From an uncultured Microbacterium sp. (GTDB lineage Bacteria > Actinomycetota > Actinomycetes > Actinomycetales > Microbacteriaceae), in contig NZ_FLQR01000002.1 of the NCBI RefSeq assembly GCF_900078385.1, positions 1 to 64,000 on the forward strand: a stretch of DNA of 64,000 bases. The letters run 5' to 3'. Positions 19,242 to 27,037 of the stretch are shown here, piece after piece. A program made the translations under genes and the position numbers. The notes under the pieces are model-generated. The model saw only the letters and a program-made list of their open reading frames with translations. It was not told where the DNA came from and searched no databases. Positions within the stretch are counted from its first letter, which is position 1; each line of letters opens with the position of its first letter.

Positions 19242-19314
19242 GGCCCCATCGTTTAGCGGCCTAGGACGCCGCCCTTTCACGGCGGTAGCACGGGTTCGAA
19301 TCCCGTTGGGGTCA
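19242..19314 (+). tRNA. tRNA-Glu (anticodon TTC)
   Basis: A full cloverleaf is visible. The acceptor GGCCCCA pairs with TGGGGTC (one G-U), the anticodon loop CTTTCAC gives TTC, the T-arm is ACGGG-TTCGAAT-CCCGT, and the discriminator is A. The CCA end is not encoded. It is the first of three clustered tRNAs. Confidence 0.97.
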
Positions 19315-19340
19315 CCCTTTCCACACAATTGAATAAGCAT

Positions 19341-19414
19341 GGCCCTGTAGCGCAGTTGGTTAGCGTGCCGCCCTGTCACGGCGGAGGTCGCGGGTTCAAG
19401 TCCCGTCAGGGTCG
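19341..19414 (+). tRNA. tRNA-Asp (anticodon GTC)
   Basis: The acceptor GGCCCTG pairs with CAGGGTC, the anticodon loop is CTGTCAC (GTC), and the T-loop is TTCAAGT. The discriminator G is the expected identity base for tRNA-Asp. It lies 26 bases after tRNA-Glu. Confidence 0.97.
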
Positions 19415-19426
19415 CTTCGAGCGACG

Positions 19427-19453
19427 GGCCCTTTTCATTGAGAAGGGCCTTTC
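19427..19453 (+). terminator. Hairpin after tRNA-Asp
   Basis: GGCCCTTTT and AGAAGGGCC form a nine-pair stem (one G-U pair) with a five-base loop, followed by a short T-run. This may end or attenuate the Glu-Asp transcript ahead of tRNA-Phe. Confidence 0.6.
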
Positions 19454-19485
19454 GTCTCGGGAGTGACATTCTTCGGATGCCGCTC

Positions 19486-19558
19486 GGCTCTGTAGCTCAG
19501 TTGGTAGAGCGCACGACTGAAAATCGTGAGGTCACGGGATCGACGCCCGTCGGAGCCA
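19486..19558 (+). tRNA. tRNA-Phe (anticodon GAA)
   Basis: The acceptor GGCTCTG pairs with CGGAGCC and the anticodon loop CTGAAAA gives GAA. The T-stem ACGGG/CCCGT encloses the loop ATCGACG, which has A rather than T at position 54. Otherwise it is a normal cloverleaf with discriminator A. Confidence 0.96.
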
Positions 19559-19560
19559 CT

Positions 19561-19597
19561 GAAACCCTCGTGAGGCTTCTACTCGCGGGGGTTTCTT
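19561..19597 (+). terminator. Terminator of the tRNA cluster
   Basis: GAAACCCTCGTGAG (19561-19574) pairs with CTCGCGGGGGTTTC (19582-19595) over 14 positions including G-U pairs, with a seven-base loop and a T-rich end (TTTCTT). It starts three bases after tRNA-Phe. Confidence 0.85.
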
Positions 19598-19667
19598 CAT
19601 GTCTCCGATGCGACTCACCGCGCGGACGCCTCTTCGCCAGCGGCATCCTGCGGGTCTGCGCGGTCCG

Positions 19668-19775
19668 CACCCGCACTCTGCCGCGGGTGAGGACGGAGGC
19701 CCGATCTCATCCGCGCCGAAGTGCGGGTCGTGCGACGCTGCACCCGCCATTCGGCGCGGATGAACTCCGCGCACC
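19668..19775. repeat. Copy of the REP-like inverted repeat family
   Basis: In the roughly 260-base gene-free stretch 19598-19857, the arm CACCCGCACTCTGCCGCGGG is followed by a linker with GGCCCGATCTC. A full unit comes next: CCGCGCCGAAGTGCGGGT paired with ACCCGCCATTCGGCGCGG. The unit is flanked by GGATGAACTCCGCGC, the inverted form of bases found before the unit at 1153. It is the same family as at 1153-1284, about 18 kb away. Apart from the operator at 19825 nothing else is seen in the stretch. Confidence 0.65.
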
Positions 19776-19824
19776 TCTCGCCCCGAAGCGCCCCACCCCT
19801 CGACAAACAGCACCCTCGTGCGCG

Positions 19825-19839
19825 ACGATGACTCATCGT
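19825..19839. promoter_or_regulatory. Perfect palindrome, candidate MarR operator
   Basis: ACGATGA-C-TCATCGT is a 15-bp perfect palindrome whose end is 18 bases before the ATG of the first MarR-like gene. MarR proteins bind such palindromes as dimers, so autoregulation is likely. No other good copy was seen in the island. Confidence 0.5.
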
Positions 19840-19857
19840 GTGCCGAGGGGGGTCCAC

Positions 19858-20334
19858 ATGAGCTTCGATGCTGCGCGTCTCGCGTCCGTCATCTCACCGC
19901 TCCGCCGCGCGCTGGCGGCGGCGGCGCGACAGCGCGACCAGCTGCCGCATCTGCCGGACTCGCACGTGGACGTCATCCACGCACTTCCGCGCGGCACGGT
20001 GCGCTCGCCGGGCGACCTGTCGGTGCTCCTGGGTCTCAACCGCACCACGATCAGCAACCTGCTCACAGCGATGGAGATCGGCGGGCTGGTGGCGCGGCAG
20101 CACCGGGCAGACGACCGGCGGCACGTCGAGGTGGTGGCTTCCGCCGAGGCGCTCACCCTCGCCGACCGGTTCGATGCCGTGTCCACCGCGATCGTCTCGG
20201 ATGCCGCCGATGAGCTCTCCCCGGGGGAACGGGAGGCGCTGGGCGCCGCCCTTCCGGCGCTCGAGCACTTGCTCGAGCTCCTCGTCGAGCAGCGCGCGCA
20301 CGCGATGGAGCCGGCGGAGCCCCAGCAGGCCTGA
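19858..20334 (+). CDS. MarR-family regulator (paralogue 1)
   Basis: The 158-residue winged-helix protein has the MarR pattern. There is an N-terminal dimerisation helix, the recognition part SPGDLSVLLGLNRTTISNLLTAMEIGGLVAR, a wing containing DDRRHVEV, and a long C-terminal helix. The start has GAGGGGGG seven bases upstream. It is closely similar to the regulator at 21694-22191: both start with (SF/SL)DAARLA(S/A)VISPLRRAL and share PRGTVRSPG. The two flank an FAD monooxygenase, which points to control by an aromatic or phenolic ligand, as is common for MarR proteins. Confidence 0.87.
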   Translation: MSFDAARLASVISPLRRALAAAARQRDQLPHLPDSHVDVIHALPRGTVRSPGDLSVLLGLNRTTISNLLTAMEIGGLVARQHRADDRRHVEVVASAEALTLADRFDAVSTAIVSDAADELSPGEREALGAALPALEHLLELLVEQRAHAMEPAEPQQA

Positions 20335-20401
20335 CGCCACGATGCGTCCACCGAGGCACCCGCGCGGCGCGACTTCTTCCGTCCACCTCTGGACAGCGGG
20401 G

Positions 20402-20420
20402 TAGTTCACGGGCAAAACTA
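20402..20420. promoter_or_regulatory. Inverted repeat upstream of the FAD monooxygenase
   Basis: TAGTT (20402-20406) and AACTA (20416-20420) form an inverted repeat with a nine-base spacer in the 118-base gap before the monooxygenase. A second small palindrome, GTCCA-CCTC-TGGAC, precedes it. Either could be the target of one of the flanking MarR proteins. The sequence differs from the palindrome at 19825. Confidence 0.4.
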
Positions 20421-20452
20421 TGTGGACAACGTGCTGTGACGAGGGAGTCGAC

Positions 20453-21697
20453 ATGCGCATCGCCATCATCGGAGCCGGCATCGGCGGCCTCGCCGCGGCG
20501 CTGAGCCTGCACGCCGCGGGATTCGACGGCATCCGCGTGTACGAACGCGCAGCGGACATCCGCGGTCTCGGCGTCGGGATCAACCTCCTCCCGCACGCGG
20601 TCCGGGAGCTGACCGAGCTGGGGCTGGGCGACCGCGTCGCCGCGCTCGGCGTCGCGCCCGGGAGCCTCGCCTACTACAACCGGTTCGGCCAGGAGATCTG
20701 GACCGAGCCCCGCGGCCTCGACGCCGGGTACCGCTGGCCGCAGCTGTCGGTGCATCGCGGCGAGTTGCAGCTGGCCCTGCGGGAGGCCGTCCGCGAGCGC
20801 CTCGGCGACGTCGTCGGCACGGGGCACCGGCTCACCGAGGTGACGGAGGGACCGGATGCCGTCGCCGCGCGCTTCGCGACCGACACCGGGCCGGTGGAGA
20901 TCGAGGCCGATATCGTCGTCGGAGCCGACGGCATCCACTCGGCTCTGCGTGCGCAGCGGTACCCCGAGGAGGGGCCGCCGCCGTGGAGCGGGCTGACCCT
21001 CTGGCGGGGCACCGCGCGGGGACCCGCCTTCCTGGACGGGCGGACGATGATCATGGCGGGCGACGGCGAGCAGAAGTTCGTCGCGTACCCGCTGAGCGAA
21101 CCGGATGCCGCGGGCACCGCCCGGATCAACTTCATCGCCGAGCGTCGCGGCACCGGCACCCCGGCCGTCGACTGGAACCGCGCCGTCGAGGCCGCCCCCA
21201 TTGCCGCCCTGTTCGCCGCGTGGCGCTTCGACTGGCTCGACGTCCCCGCGCTCATCGAGGCGGCGGACGAGATCCTGGAGTACCCGATGGTCGATCGCGA
21301 CGCCCTGCCGCAGTGGAGCACCGGTCGCACGACGCTCCTCGGCGACGCCGCGCACGCGATGTACCCGAACGGCTCGAACGGGGCGTCGCAGGCGATCATC
21401 GATGCCCGCACCCTCGCTTACCGCCTCGCCACCGAACCCACGGTCCCCTCGGCGCTCGCGGCGTACGACGCCGACCGGCGACCCGCGACCGCGGCACTGC
21501 TGGCGAGCACGCGGCAGACCGGCCCGGAGCGCGTCATGCTGCTGGCCCGCGAGCGCGCGCCGGAGGGGTTCGCGCACATCCACGACGTGATCGGCGCCGA
21601 CGAGCTCGCCGAGATAGCGGCGTCGTACAAGCGCGCGGCCGGGTTCGACCCCGCCGCCCTCAACGCGCGGCCCTCCCTGTCGGCGGTGCGGTCGTGA
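20453..21697 (+). CDS. FAD-dependent aromatic-type monooxygenase
   Basis: The 414-residue flavoprotein is of the class A hydroxylase fold (salicylate hydroxylase/UbiH type). The FAD-binding GxGxxG is in MRIAIIGAGIGGLAAAL. A DG-type motif occurs in VVGADGIHSALR, and the FAD-ribose GD motif in LLGDAAHAMYPNGSNGASQAI near residue 297. It is expected to hydroxylate an aromatic ring using NAD(P)H and O2. GAGGGAG precedes the ATG. Its stop overlaps the GTG start of the second MarR gene (GTGA). Context suggests a phenolic substrate; the exact one cannot be read from sequence. Confidence 0.88.
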   Translation: MRIAIIGAGIGGLAAALSLHAAGFDGIRVYERAADIRGLGVGINLLPHAVRELTELGLGDRVAALGVAPGSLAYYNRFGQEIWTEPRGLDAGYRWPQLSVHRGELQLALREAVRERLGDVVGTGHRLTEVTEGPDAVAARFATDTGPVEIEADIVVGADGIHSALRAQRYPEEGPPPWSGLTLWRGTARGPAFLDGRTMIMAGDGEQKFVAYPLSEPDAAGTARINFIAERRGTGTPAVDWNRAVEAAPIAALFAAWRFDWLDVPALIEAADEILEYPMVDRDALPQWSTGRTTLLGDAAHAMYPNGSNGASQAIIDARTLAYRLATEPTVPSALAAYDADRRPATAALLASTRQTGPERVMLLARERAPEGFAHIHDVIGADELAEIAASYKRAAGFDPAALNARPSLSAVRS

Positions 21698-22191
21698 GCC
21701 TGGACGCCGCGCGGCTCGCGGCGGTCATCTCGCCGCTCCGCCGCGCCCTCCTGACGGCGGCGCGTCACCGCGAGCAGCTGCCCGACCTCCCCGACTCCCA
21801 CATCGAGGTGATCCGCGCTCTGCCGCGCGGCACGGTGCGCTCCCCCGGCGAGCTGTCGGCGCTGCTGGGCCTCAACCGCTCCACGGTCAGCAACCTGCTC
21901 ACCGCGATGGAGCGGGCGGGCTTGGTCGCCCGACGCACCCGCGACGACGACCGCCGGCACGTCGAGGTGGTCGCCTCCGCCGAGGCGCTGACGCTCTTCG
22001 ACCGGTTCGATGCGGCATCCGCCGATCTCGTCTCGGCGGCGGCGACCGACCTCTCGCCGGCGGAGCGCGCCGCGCTCGCCGCGGCGGTGCCGGCGCTGGA
22101 GCACCTGCGGGAGCTCCTGATCTCCCAGCGCACGGCCGCTGTCGCCGCGGCGAAGACCCCCGGCACGACGATCCGCAAGGAGACGGCATGA
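21694..22191 (+). CDS. MarR-family regulator (paralogue 2)
   Basis: The 165-residue winged-helix protein is a close paralogue of the regulator at 19858. It shares SLDAARLAAVISPLRRAL, the recognition segment GLNRSTVSNLLTAMERAGLVARR, the wing DDDRRHVEVVASAEAL, and the C-terminal leucine-rich helix. GTG start and monooxygenase stop overlap, and its own stop overlaps the next ATG (ATGA), so it is made together with the enzymes. The pair probably arose by duplication, and heterodimers are conceivable. Confidence 0.87.
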   Translation: MSLDAARLAAVISPLRRALLTAARHREQLPDLPDSHIEVIRALPRGTVRSPGELSALLGLNRSTVSNLLTAMERAGLVARRTRDDDRRHVEVVASAEALTLFDRFDAASADLVSAAATDLSPAERAALAAAVPALEHLRELLISQRTAAVAAAKTPGTTIRKETA

Positions 22192-23864
22192 CCACGGTGA
22201 AGCAGCGCCTGACGAAGAGGTTCGATGCGCGGGGGCTGGGCGGCGCTCCGACGGGTCCGTACGACATCGAGATCGACCGCGACCTGCGCGTGCCGATGGA
22301 CGACGGCATCGAGCTGCTCGCCGACCTCATCCGCCCGGTCGGCCCCGTCGATCCGCCGCTGCCGACGATCGTCCTGCGGAGTCCCTACGGGCGGCGCGGG
22401 GCGATGGCCGGCGACGCGCGGGCGCTCGCCTACGAGGGCTTCACCGTCCTCGTGCAGAGCTGTCGCGGCACGTGGGGGTCGCCGGGCGTGTTCCACCCTC
22501 AGGTCGACGAGCAGCGCGACGGGATCGCGACGCTGCGCTGGGTGCGCCGCCAGCCCTGGTTCACCGGACGGCTCGCCACCTATGGACAGAGCTACCTCGG
22601 CTACACGCAGTGGGCGGTCGCCGGGCGGCTGCAGAAGGAGGAGCCGGAAACGGCGCCGGAGGCGCTCGTCCTCCTCATCACGATGCCCGACTTCGGCGCC
22701 ATCACATGGGACAACGGCGCATACGCCCTGCGCAACGCCCTCGGCTGGACGCGCATGATGGACCGGATGCGACGCGGACCGCTGGCGCTCCTCGGGATGG
22801 CGCTCCCCGACCGCAAGCTCGACAGGGCGTTCGACGCCCTCCCGCTGAGCGCCGGTGACACCGCCGTGCTGGGCGCGCCGAACGATTGGTATCAGGACTG
22901 GGTGCGGCACGAGCAGCTCACCGACGAGTACTGGACCCGACAGTCGCACACCGCGACGGTGGCCGACGTCACAGCGCCGGTCATGATGCTGAGCGGCTGG
23001 TACGACATCTTCCTGCCCTGGCAGCTGCGCACGTACGCGCAGCTGGTCGCGGCCGGCAACCCGCCGCAGCTGACCCTCGGCCCGTGGGGCCATACGTCGC
23101 GCGAGATGGGCGGGCCCACCCTTGCGGAGAGCGTCGCCTTCCTGCGCGAGGTGTTCACGGGCCGGGATGCCGGACGGCCCGCACCCGTCCGGGCGTACCT
23201 CACCGGCGCGCAGGAGTGGCACGACCTCGCCTCGTGGCCTCCTCCCGGGAGCGTCGCCCAGTCCCTCTTCCTCCGCGAGGGCGGCGGACTCGGCGCCGAT
23301 CCGGCCGGTGACCTGACCCGCTACACGTACGACCCCAAGGCACCCACGCCCGCGCTCGGCGGTCCGAGCCTCACCCCGCACACCGCGCCCGTCGACAACG
23401 CCGCGCACGAACGGCGGACGGATGTCGCGGTGTTCCGCGGCGATGTGCTCGCCGAGCCCGTGACCGTCGGCGGCGAGCCCGTCGCCCGCATCCGCGTCCG
23501 CTCGTCGGCCCCGTCGTTCGACGTGTTCGTTCGCCTCACCGACGTCCGCCCCGACGGCCGGTCGATGACGGTGTGCGACGGCATCCGCCGGATCGGCTCG
23601 GTTGCGACGGCTGCCACCGATCCCGCATCGGATGCCGACGGGTTCCGCGTCGTGGACGTGACGCTGTGGCCGACCTATCACCGGTTCGCGGCGGGTCATC
23701 GCATCGGCATCCAGGTGAGTTCCGGCGCGCATCCCCGCTACGCGCGGAACCCGGGCACCGGCGAGCCGGCGTTCACGGCGGAGGAGACGGTCGTGGCGCA
23801 CCAGGAGATCTCGCACACCGGGCCGACTGCGTCGCGCATCGAGCTGCCGGTGGTGACCCCGTGA
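22188..23864 (+). CDS. CocE/NonD family hydrolase (peptidase S15-like)
   Basis: The 558-residue protein has an alpha/beta-hydrolase core with the nucleophile motif GQSYLG (Ser135), Asp273 in SGWYDIF and His302 in GPWGHTS. A C-terminal jelly-roll (about 360-558) follows, with DVFVRLTDVRPDGRS and AGHRIGIQVSSGAHPRYARNP. This is the cocaine-esterase/X-Pro dipeptidyl-peptidase layout. Members hydrolyse esters or acyl peptides. In this island an aromatic or acylated-glycoside ester is a plausible substrate, but that is inferred. No signal peptide is seen. Overlaps both neighbours by four bases. Confidence 0.88.
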   Translation: MTTVKQRLTKRFDARGLGGAPTGPYDIEIDRDLRVPMDDGIELLADLIRPVGPVDPPLPTIVLRSPYGRRGAMAGDARALAYEGFTVLVQSCRGTWGSPGVFHPQVDEQRDGIATLRWVRRQPWFTGRLATYGQSYLGYTQWAVAGRLQKEEPETAPEALVLLITMPDFGAITWDNGAYALRNALGWTRMMDRMRRGPLALLGMALPDRKLDRAFDALPLSAGDTAVLGAPNDWYQDWVRHEQLTDEYWTRQSHTATVADVTAPVMMLSGWYDIFLPWQLRTYAQLVAAGNPPQLTLGPWGHTSREMGGPTLAESVAFLREVFTGRDAGRPAPVRAYLTGAQEWHDLASWPPPGSVAQSLFLREGGGLGADPAGDLTRYTYDPKAPTPALGGPSLTPHTAPVDNAAHERRTDVAVFRGDVLAEPVTVGGEPVARIRVRSSAPSFDVFVRLTDVRPDGRSMTVCDGIRRIGSVATAATDPASDADGFRVVDVTLWPTYHRFAAGHRIGIQVSSGAHPRYARNPGTGEPAFTAEETVVAHQEISHTGPTASRIELPVVTP

Positions 23865-24322
23865 CGGCGCCGGTCCCCGGACTCGAGCCCGCGTTCGACG
23901 TCCACGTGCGGCTGGGCCCGCTCGAGGACCACGGCGACACCCGCGCCGGCCACCGCCGGGTCATCCCGATCACGGGTGGCGCCGTCACCGGCGCCGTGTC
24001 CGCCGAGATCCTCCCGGGCGGCGCGGACTGGCAGGTCGTCCGTCCCGACGGGTCCATCGAGATCAACGGCCGCTACTCGGCGCGGACGCCGAGTGGGTCG
24101 CATCTGCTGCTGCACGCCGTGGGGGTGCGCAGCGGCTCCCCCGAGGTGCTCGAGGCGCTTCTCCGCGGCGAGCAGGTCGACCCGTCGGAGTACTACTTCC
24201 GCACGGTCGTGACGATCGAGACCTCCGCGCCGGAGCTGGCCTGGCTGGAGCGGACCCTGTTCGTCGCCTCCTGCATCCGTGAGGCGGATGCGGTGCGGTA
24301 CACGGCCTACCGCGTGACCTGA
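23861..24322 (+). CDS. DUF3237 family protein
   Basis: The 153-residue protein carries the DUF3237 pattern. RRVIPITGGAVTGAVSAEILPGGADWQ is in the first half, followed by INGRYSARTPSGSHLLLHAVGVR and YYFRTVVTIET. The family is a small beta-barrel often found beside aromatic-degradation and flavin monooxygenase genes; its biochemical role is not established. The GTG start overlaps the hydrolase stop. Its end overlaps the convergent GH78 gene by 16 bases, closing this plus-strand operon. Confidence 0.82.
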   Translation: MTAPVPGLEPAFDVHVRLGPLEDHGDTRAGHRRVIPITGGAVTGAVSAEILPGGADWQVVRPDGSIEINGRYSARTPSGSHLLLHAVGVRSGSPEVLEALLRGEQVDPSEYYFRTVVTIETSAPELAWLERTLFVASCIREADAVRYTAYRVT

Positions 24323-27033
24323 CGCGTCGCGGGACCCGCCGGCAGCGCGTGCGCGACGCCGTCCACGATGAGGGTGGCGCGGATGCCGTGCGGCACGTCC
24401 GTGTCGATAGTCGCGACACCGTCGGCCAGCCGCCATCCGACGCGCAGCGGACCGAAGGGCGTGCGCACCTCACCACGCGCCCACTCGAGCCCGCAGTCGA
24501 GGTCGGGCTCGACGACGGCGGCGGCGTAGCCGGGCGCGGACGGCCGGATGCCCGCGATGCGGCGGTAGAGCCAGTCGTCGACGCAGCCGAACGCGTAGTG
24601 GTTGAGCGAGACCGGGCGCACAGCACCGTCGGGCGCGACGGCCTCCCACGACTCCCAGATCGTCGTCGCACCGTGGTCGACCGCGTACAGCCAGGACGGC
24701 GACCGGTCCTGGAACAGCAGGGTGCGGGCGAGGTCGCGGTATCCGGCATCCCACAGCACGTCCAGCAGGTACGGGACGGACAGGAAGCCGGTGTCGAGCC
24801 GGTTCCCGCGGGCGGCGACCAGGGCCGCGAGATGCGCGGCGCATGCGGCTCGGCGGTCTTCCGGGATCATGTCGATTGCGAGCGCGATCACGTGGACGCC
24901 CTGCAGTTCGACGGGGAGTCGCCCGGCGGTGTCCACGTATTCGGCGGCGAAGGCCGCGCGCACGGCGCGCGCCTCGTCCGCGTACGCCTGCGCGTCGGCG
25001 GCGAAGCCGAGCACCTCGGCCATGCGGGCCGCGAGGGTGAGCGTGTGCGCCTGGAACATGGGGCCGATGAGCTCCCCGGTCAGGCGCGGGGCGATGCCGA
25101 TGGCCTCGTGCAGAGGCCGGCCCTCCATCGTGCTCGGCGTCTGCCAGTCGCCGAACTGCGTCCCGGTGTTCCAGAGCAGCGCCTGCGCGCGGCGGCGCTC
25201 CTCGGACAGCGCCTGCCCGTCGAGGGATGTCGGCAGCTCGGCACGCGCCGCCCTGCGCTGGTGATCGATCCAGCGCCGGACGGCGGGGTAGTTCTCGGCG
25301 AGGACGCGAGCGTCGCCGTACCGCTCGTAGAGGGTCCACGGGACGATCGCGATCGCGTCGCTCCACCCCGCGGCGGCCACGATCCCGCCGATCCCGTCCG
25401 CCTGGTCCGCGGCGTCGGCGTCGAACGGCGACCGGGGCGAGGTGATCGGGATGCGGCCGTCGGGCAGCTGATCGGCGCGGAGATTGTCGAGCCAGCGGTC
25501 GAGGAACGGCGCCACGAGCGCGTTGTTCGTCGCCGCGGCGGCGAAGACCTGCGCGTCGCCGGTCCACCCCGCACGCTCGCGCTGCGGGCAGTCGGTCGGC
25601 ACGGAGAGGAAGTTCGCCCGCTGACTCCACACGACGTTCTCGTGGAGGCGGTTCAGGCGCGGGTCGGAGCTCTCGAACGTGCCGGTCTGCTCGAGGTCGC
25701 TCGCGATGACGACGGCGACGATGTCGCCGTCGGCGAGCGCCGGCAGGCCGCGCACCCGCGCGTACCGGAAGCCGTGGAAGGTGAACCGGGGCTCCCACTC
25801 CTCGTCGCCGCCGGCCGCGATGTAGACATCGGTCTGATCCTTGTTGATGCCCACGATGTTCTGGAACCAGGCGCCGTCCGGGGCGAGCGCCTCGGTGTGC
25901 TCGATGACGACGCGCTGCCCCGGCGCCGCATCCCGCAGTCGCAGGCGGACACGGCCGGCGATGACCTGGCCGAAGTCGACGATAACGCCGTCGGCGCTGT
26001 CGACGAGGGATGCCGGAGAGAGCTCCGCGACCCGGCGGATCGGCTCCCCCGCGAACGAGACGAGTGCCCCGGTGTCGACCGGCGCCGTGGTCACGGCATC
26101 CCAGTCGCCGTCGTCGAATCCGGGGCTCGTCCACCCTGCCGGCTCCGCGCGGCGGTCGTACTGCTCGCCGACGAACAGGTCGGCGTAGGTCCAGCCACCG
26201 GTCGCGCTGCGCACACGATCGCCGGGAACGATCACGTCGGTGCGGCCGTCGCGGTAGCGCACGTGCAGCTGCCACGTCGCGGCGGTGCGGGCGCCGAACT
26301 GCGCGGTCGATCCGGTGAGGCCGTTCGATCCGGCCCACCAGCCGTCTGCCAGCGCGATGCCGAGGACGTTCGGCCCACGGCGCACCGCGCCGGTCACGTC
26401 GTAGGACTGGATCGAGGTGCGGTGCAGGTAGCTGTCGAACCCCGGGGCGAGCACCTCGTCGCCGACCCGCTCGCCGTTCAGCCACGCGGTGTAGACGCCG
26501 CGCGCGGTCGCGTACAGGCGCGCGTCGACGACCTCGGCGGCGAGGTCGACGGCCTGACGCAGCAGGCGGGCGGGCCGCAGGCGCTCTGCGGGCGGGGTCT
26601 GCGGGCCGAGCCCGCGGATCCAGTCGAACAGACTCCACCGCTCGACGCCCGCGTCGTCCTGCCGTGGTTCGATCCACGGCGCCCGCCAGTCGTCGACCGG
26701 CGCGAGCAGGGCCGTCCGGAACGGCGCGCCGGCGGGCTCGGTCCAGCCGGCCGGGCCCCGGCTGCGGACGCGCCACGCGTAGACCGTGTCGGAGCGGAGG
26801 GGCTCCCCGGCGTAGGCGACCGACGGGGTGGTCGTCGCCTCGACGACGCCGCTCCGCCACACGGGCCGGTCGGCGCCGTCGCGCACCTCGATCTCGAACG
26901 CGTTCTGCGCGTGCGGCGCGATCCAGGAGAAGCGCGGCTCGGCCGTCGCGACGGCGTCGGGCGCGACGGCGTACTCGACCCGGAGGTCGGCGCACGATCC
27001 GGCGCCGCTCGCCGGAGGGCTCACGCTGTCCAC
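24307..27033 (-). CDS. GH78 alpha-L-rhamnosidase, full-length
   Basis: The roughly 908-residue enzyme should release terminal L-rhamnose from glycosides. It has an N-terminal Fn3/Ig-like part (PRFSWIAPHAQNAFEIEV), the Bac_rhamnosid_N beta domain (about 140-310, with ARLYATARGVYTAWLNGERVGDEVL), a second beta domain, the (alpha/alpha)6 barrel, and a C-terminal beta domain. The barrel has TDCPQRERAGWTGDAQ near residue 480, carrying the conserved Glu/Asp residues. TTIWESWEAV near 789 holds the proposed general-base Glu. No signal peptide is visible, so it acts inside the cell after uptake. GTG start, four bases after the upstream GH78 stop. Confidence 0.93.
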   Translation of the reverse strand: MDSVSPPASGAGSCADLRVEYAVAPDAVATAEPRFSWIAPHAQNAFEIEVRDGADRPVWRSGVVEATTTPSVAYAGEPLRSDTVYAWRVRSRGPAGWTEPAGAPFRTALLAPVDDWRAPWIEPRQDDAGVERWSLFDWIRGLGPQTPPAERLRPARLLRQAVDLAAEVVDARLYATARGVYTAWLNGERVGDEVLAPGFDSYLHRTSIQSYDVTGAVRRGPNVLGIALADGWWAGSNGLTGSTAQFGARTAATWQLHVRYRDGRTDVIVPGDRVRSATGGWTYADLFVGEQYDRRAEPAGWTSPGFDDGDWDAVTTAPVDTGALVSFAGEPIRRVAELSPASLVDSADGVIVDFGQVIAGRVRLRLRDAAPGQRVVIEHTEALAPDGAWFQNIVGINKDQTDVYIAAGGDEEWEPRFTFHGFRYARVRGLPALADGDIVAVVIASDLEQTGTFESSDPRLNRLHENVVWSQRANFLSVPTDCPQRERAGWTGDAQVFAAAATNNALVAPFLDRWLDNLRADQLPDGRIPITSPRSPFDADAADQADGIGGIVAAAGWSDAIAIVPWTLYERYGDARVLAENYPAVRRWIDHQRRAARAELPTSLDGQALSEERRRAQALLWNTGTQFGDWQTPSTMEGRPLHEAIGIAPRLTGELIGPMFQAHTLTLAARMAEVLGFAADAQAYADEARAVRAAFAAEYVDTAGRLPVELQGVHVIALAIDMIPEDRRAACAAHLAALVAARGNRLDTGFLSVPYLLDVLWDAGYRDLARTLLFQDRSPSWLYAVDHGATTIWESWEAVAPDGAVRPVSLNHYAFGCVDDWLYRRIAGIRPSAPGYAAAVVEPDLDCGLEWARGEVRTPFGPLRVGWRLADGVATIDTDVPHGIRATLIVDGVAHALPAGPATRQVTR

Positions 27034-27037
27034 GTGC

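Noticed and set aside
22188..23864. Cocaine esterase or X-Pro peptidase as a specific call
   Set aside because: The fold and triad fit the broad CocE/NonD family, but no substrate-specific residues could be recognised, so only the family is reported.
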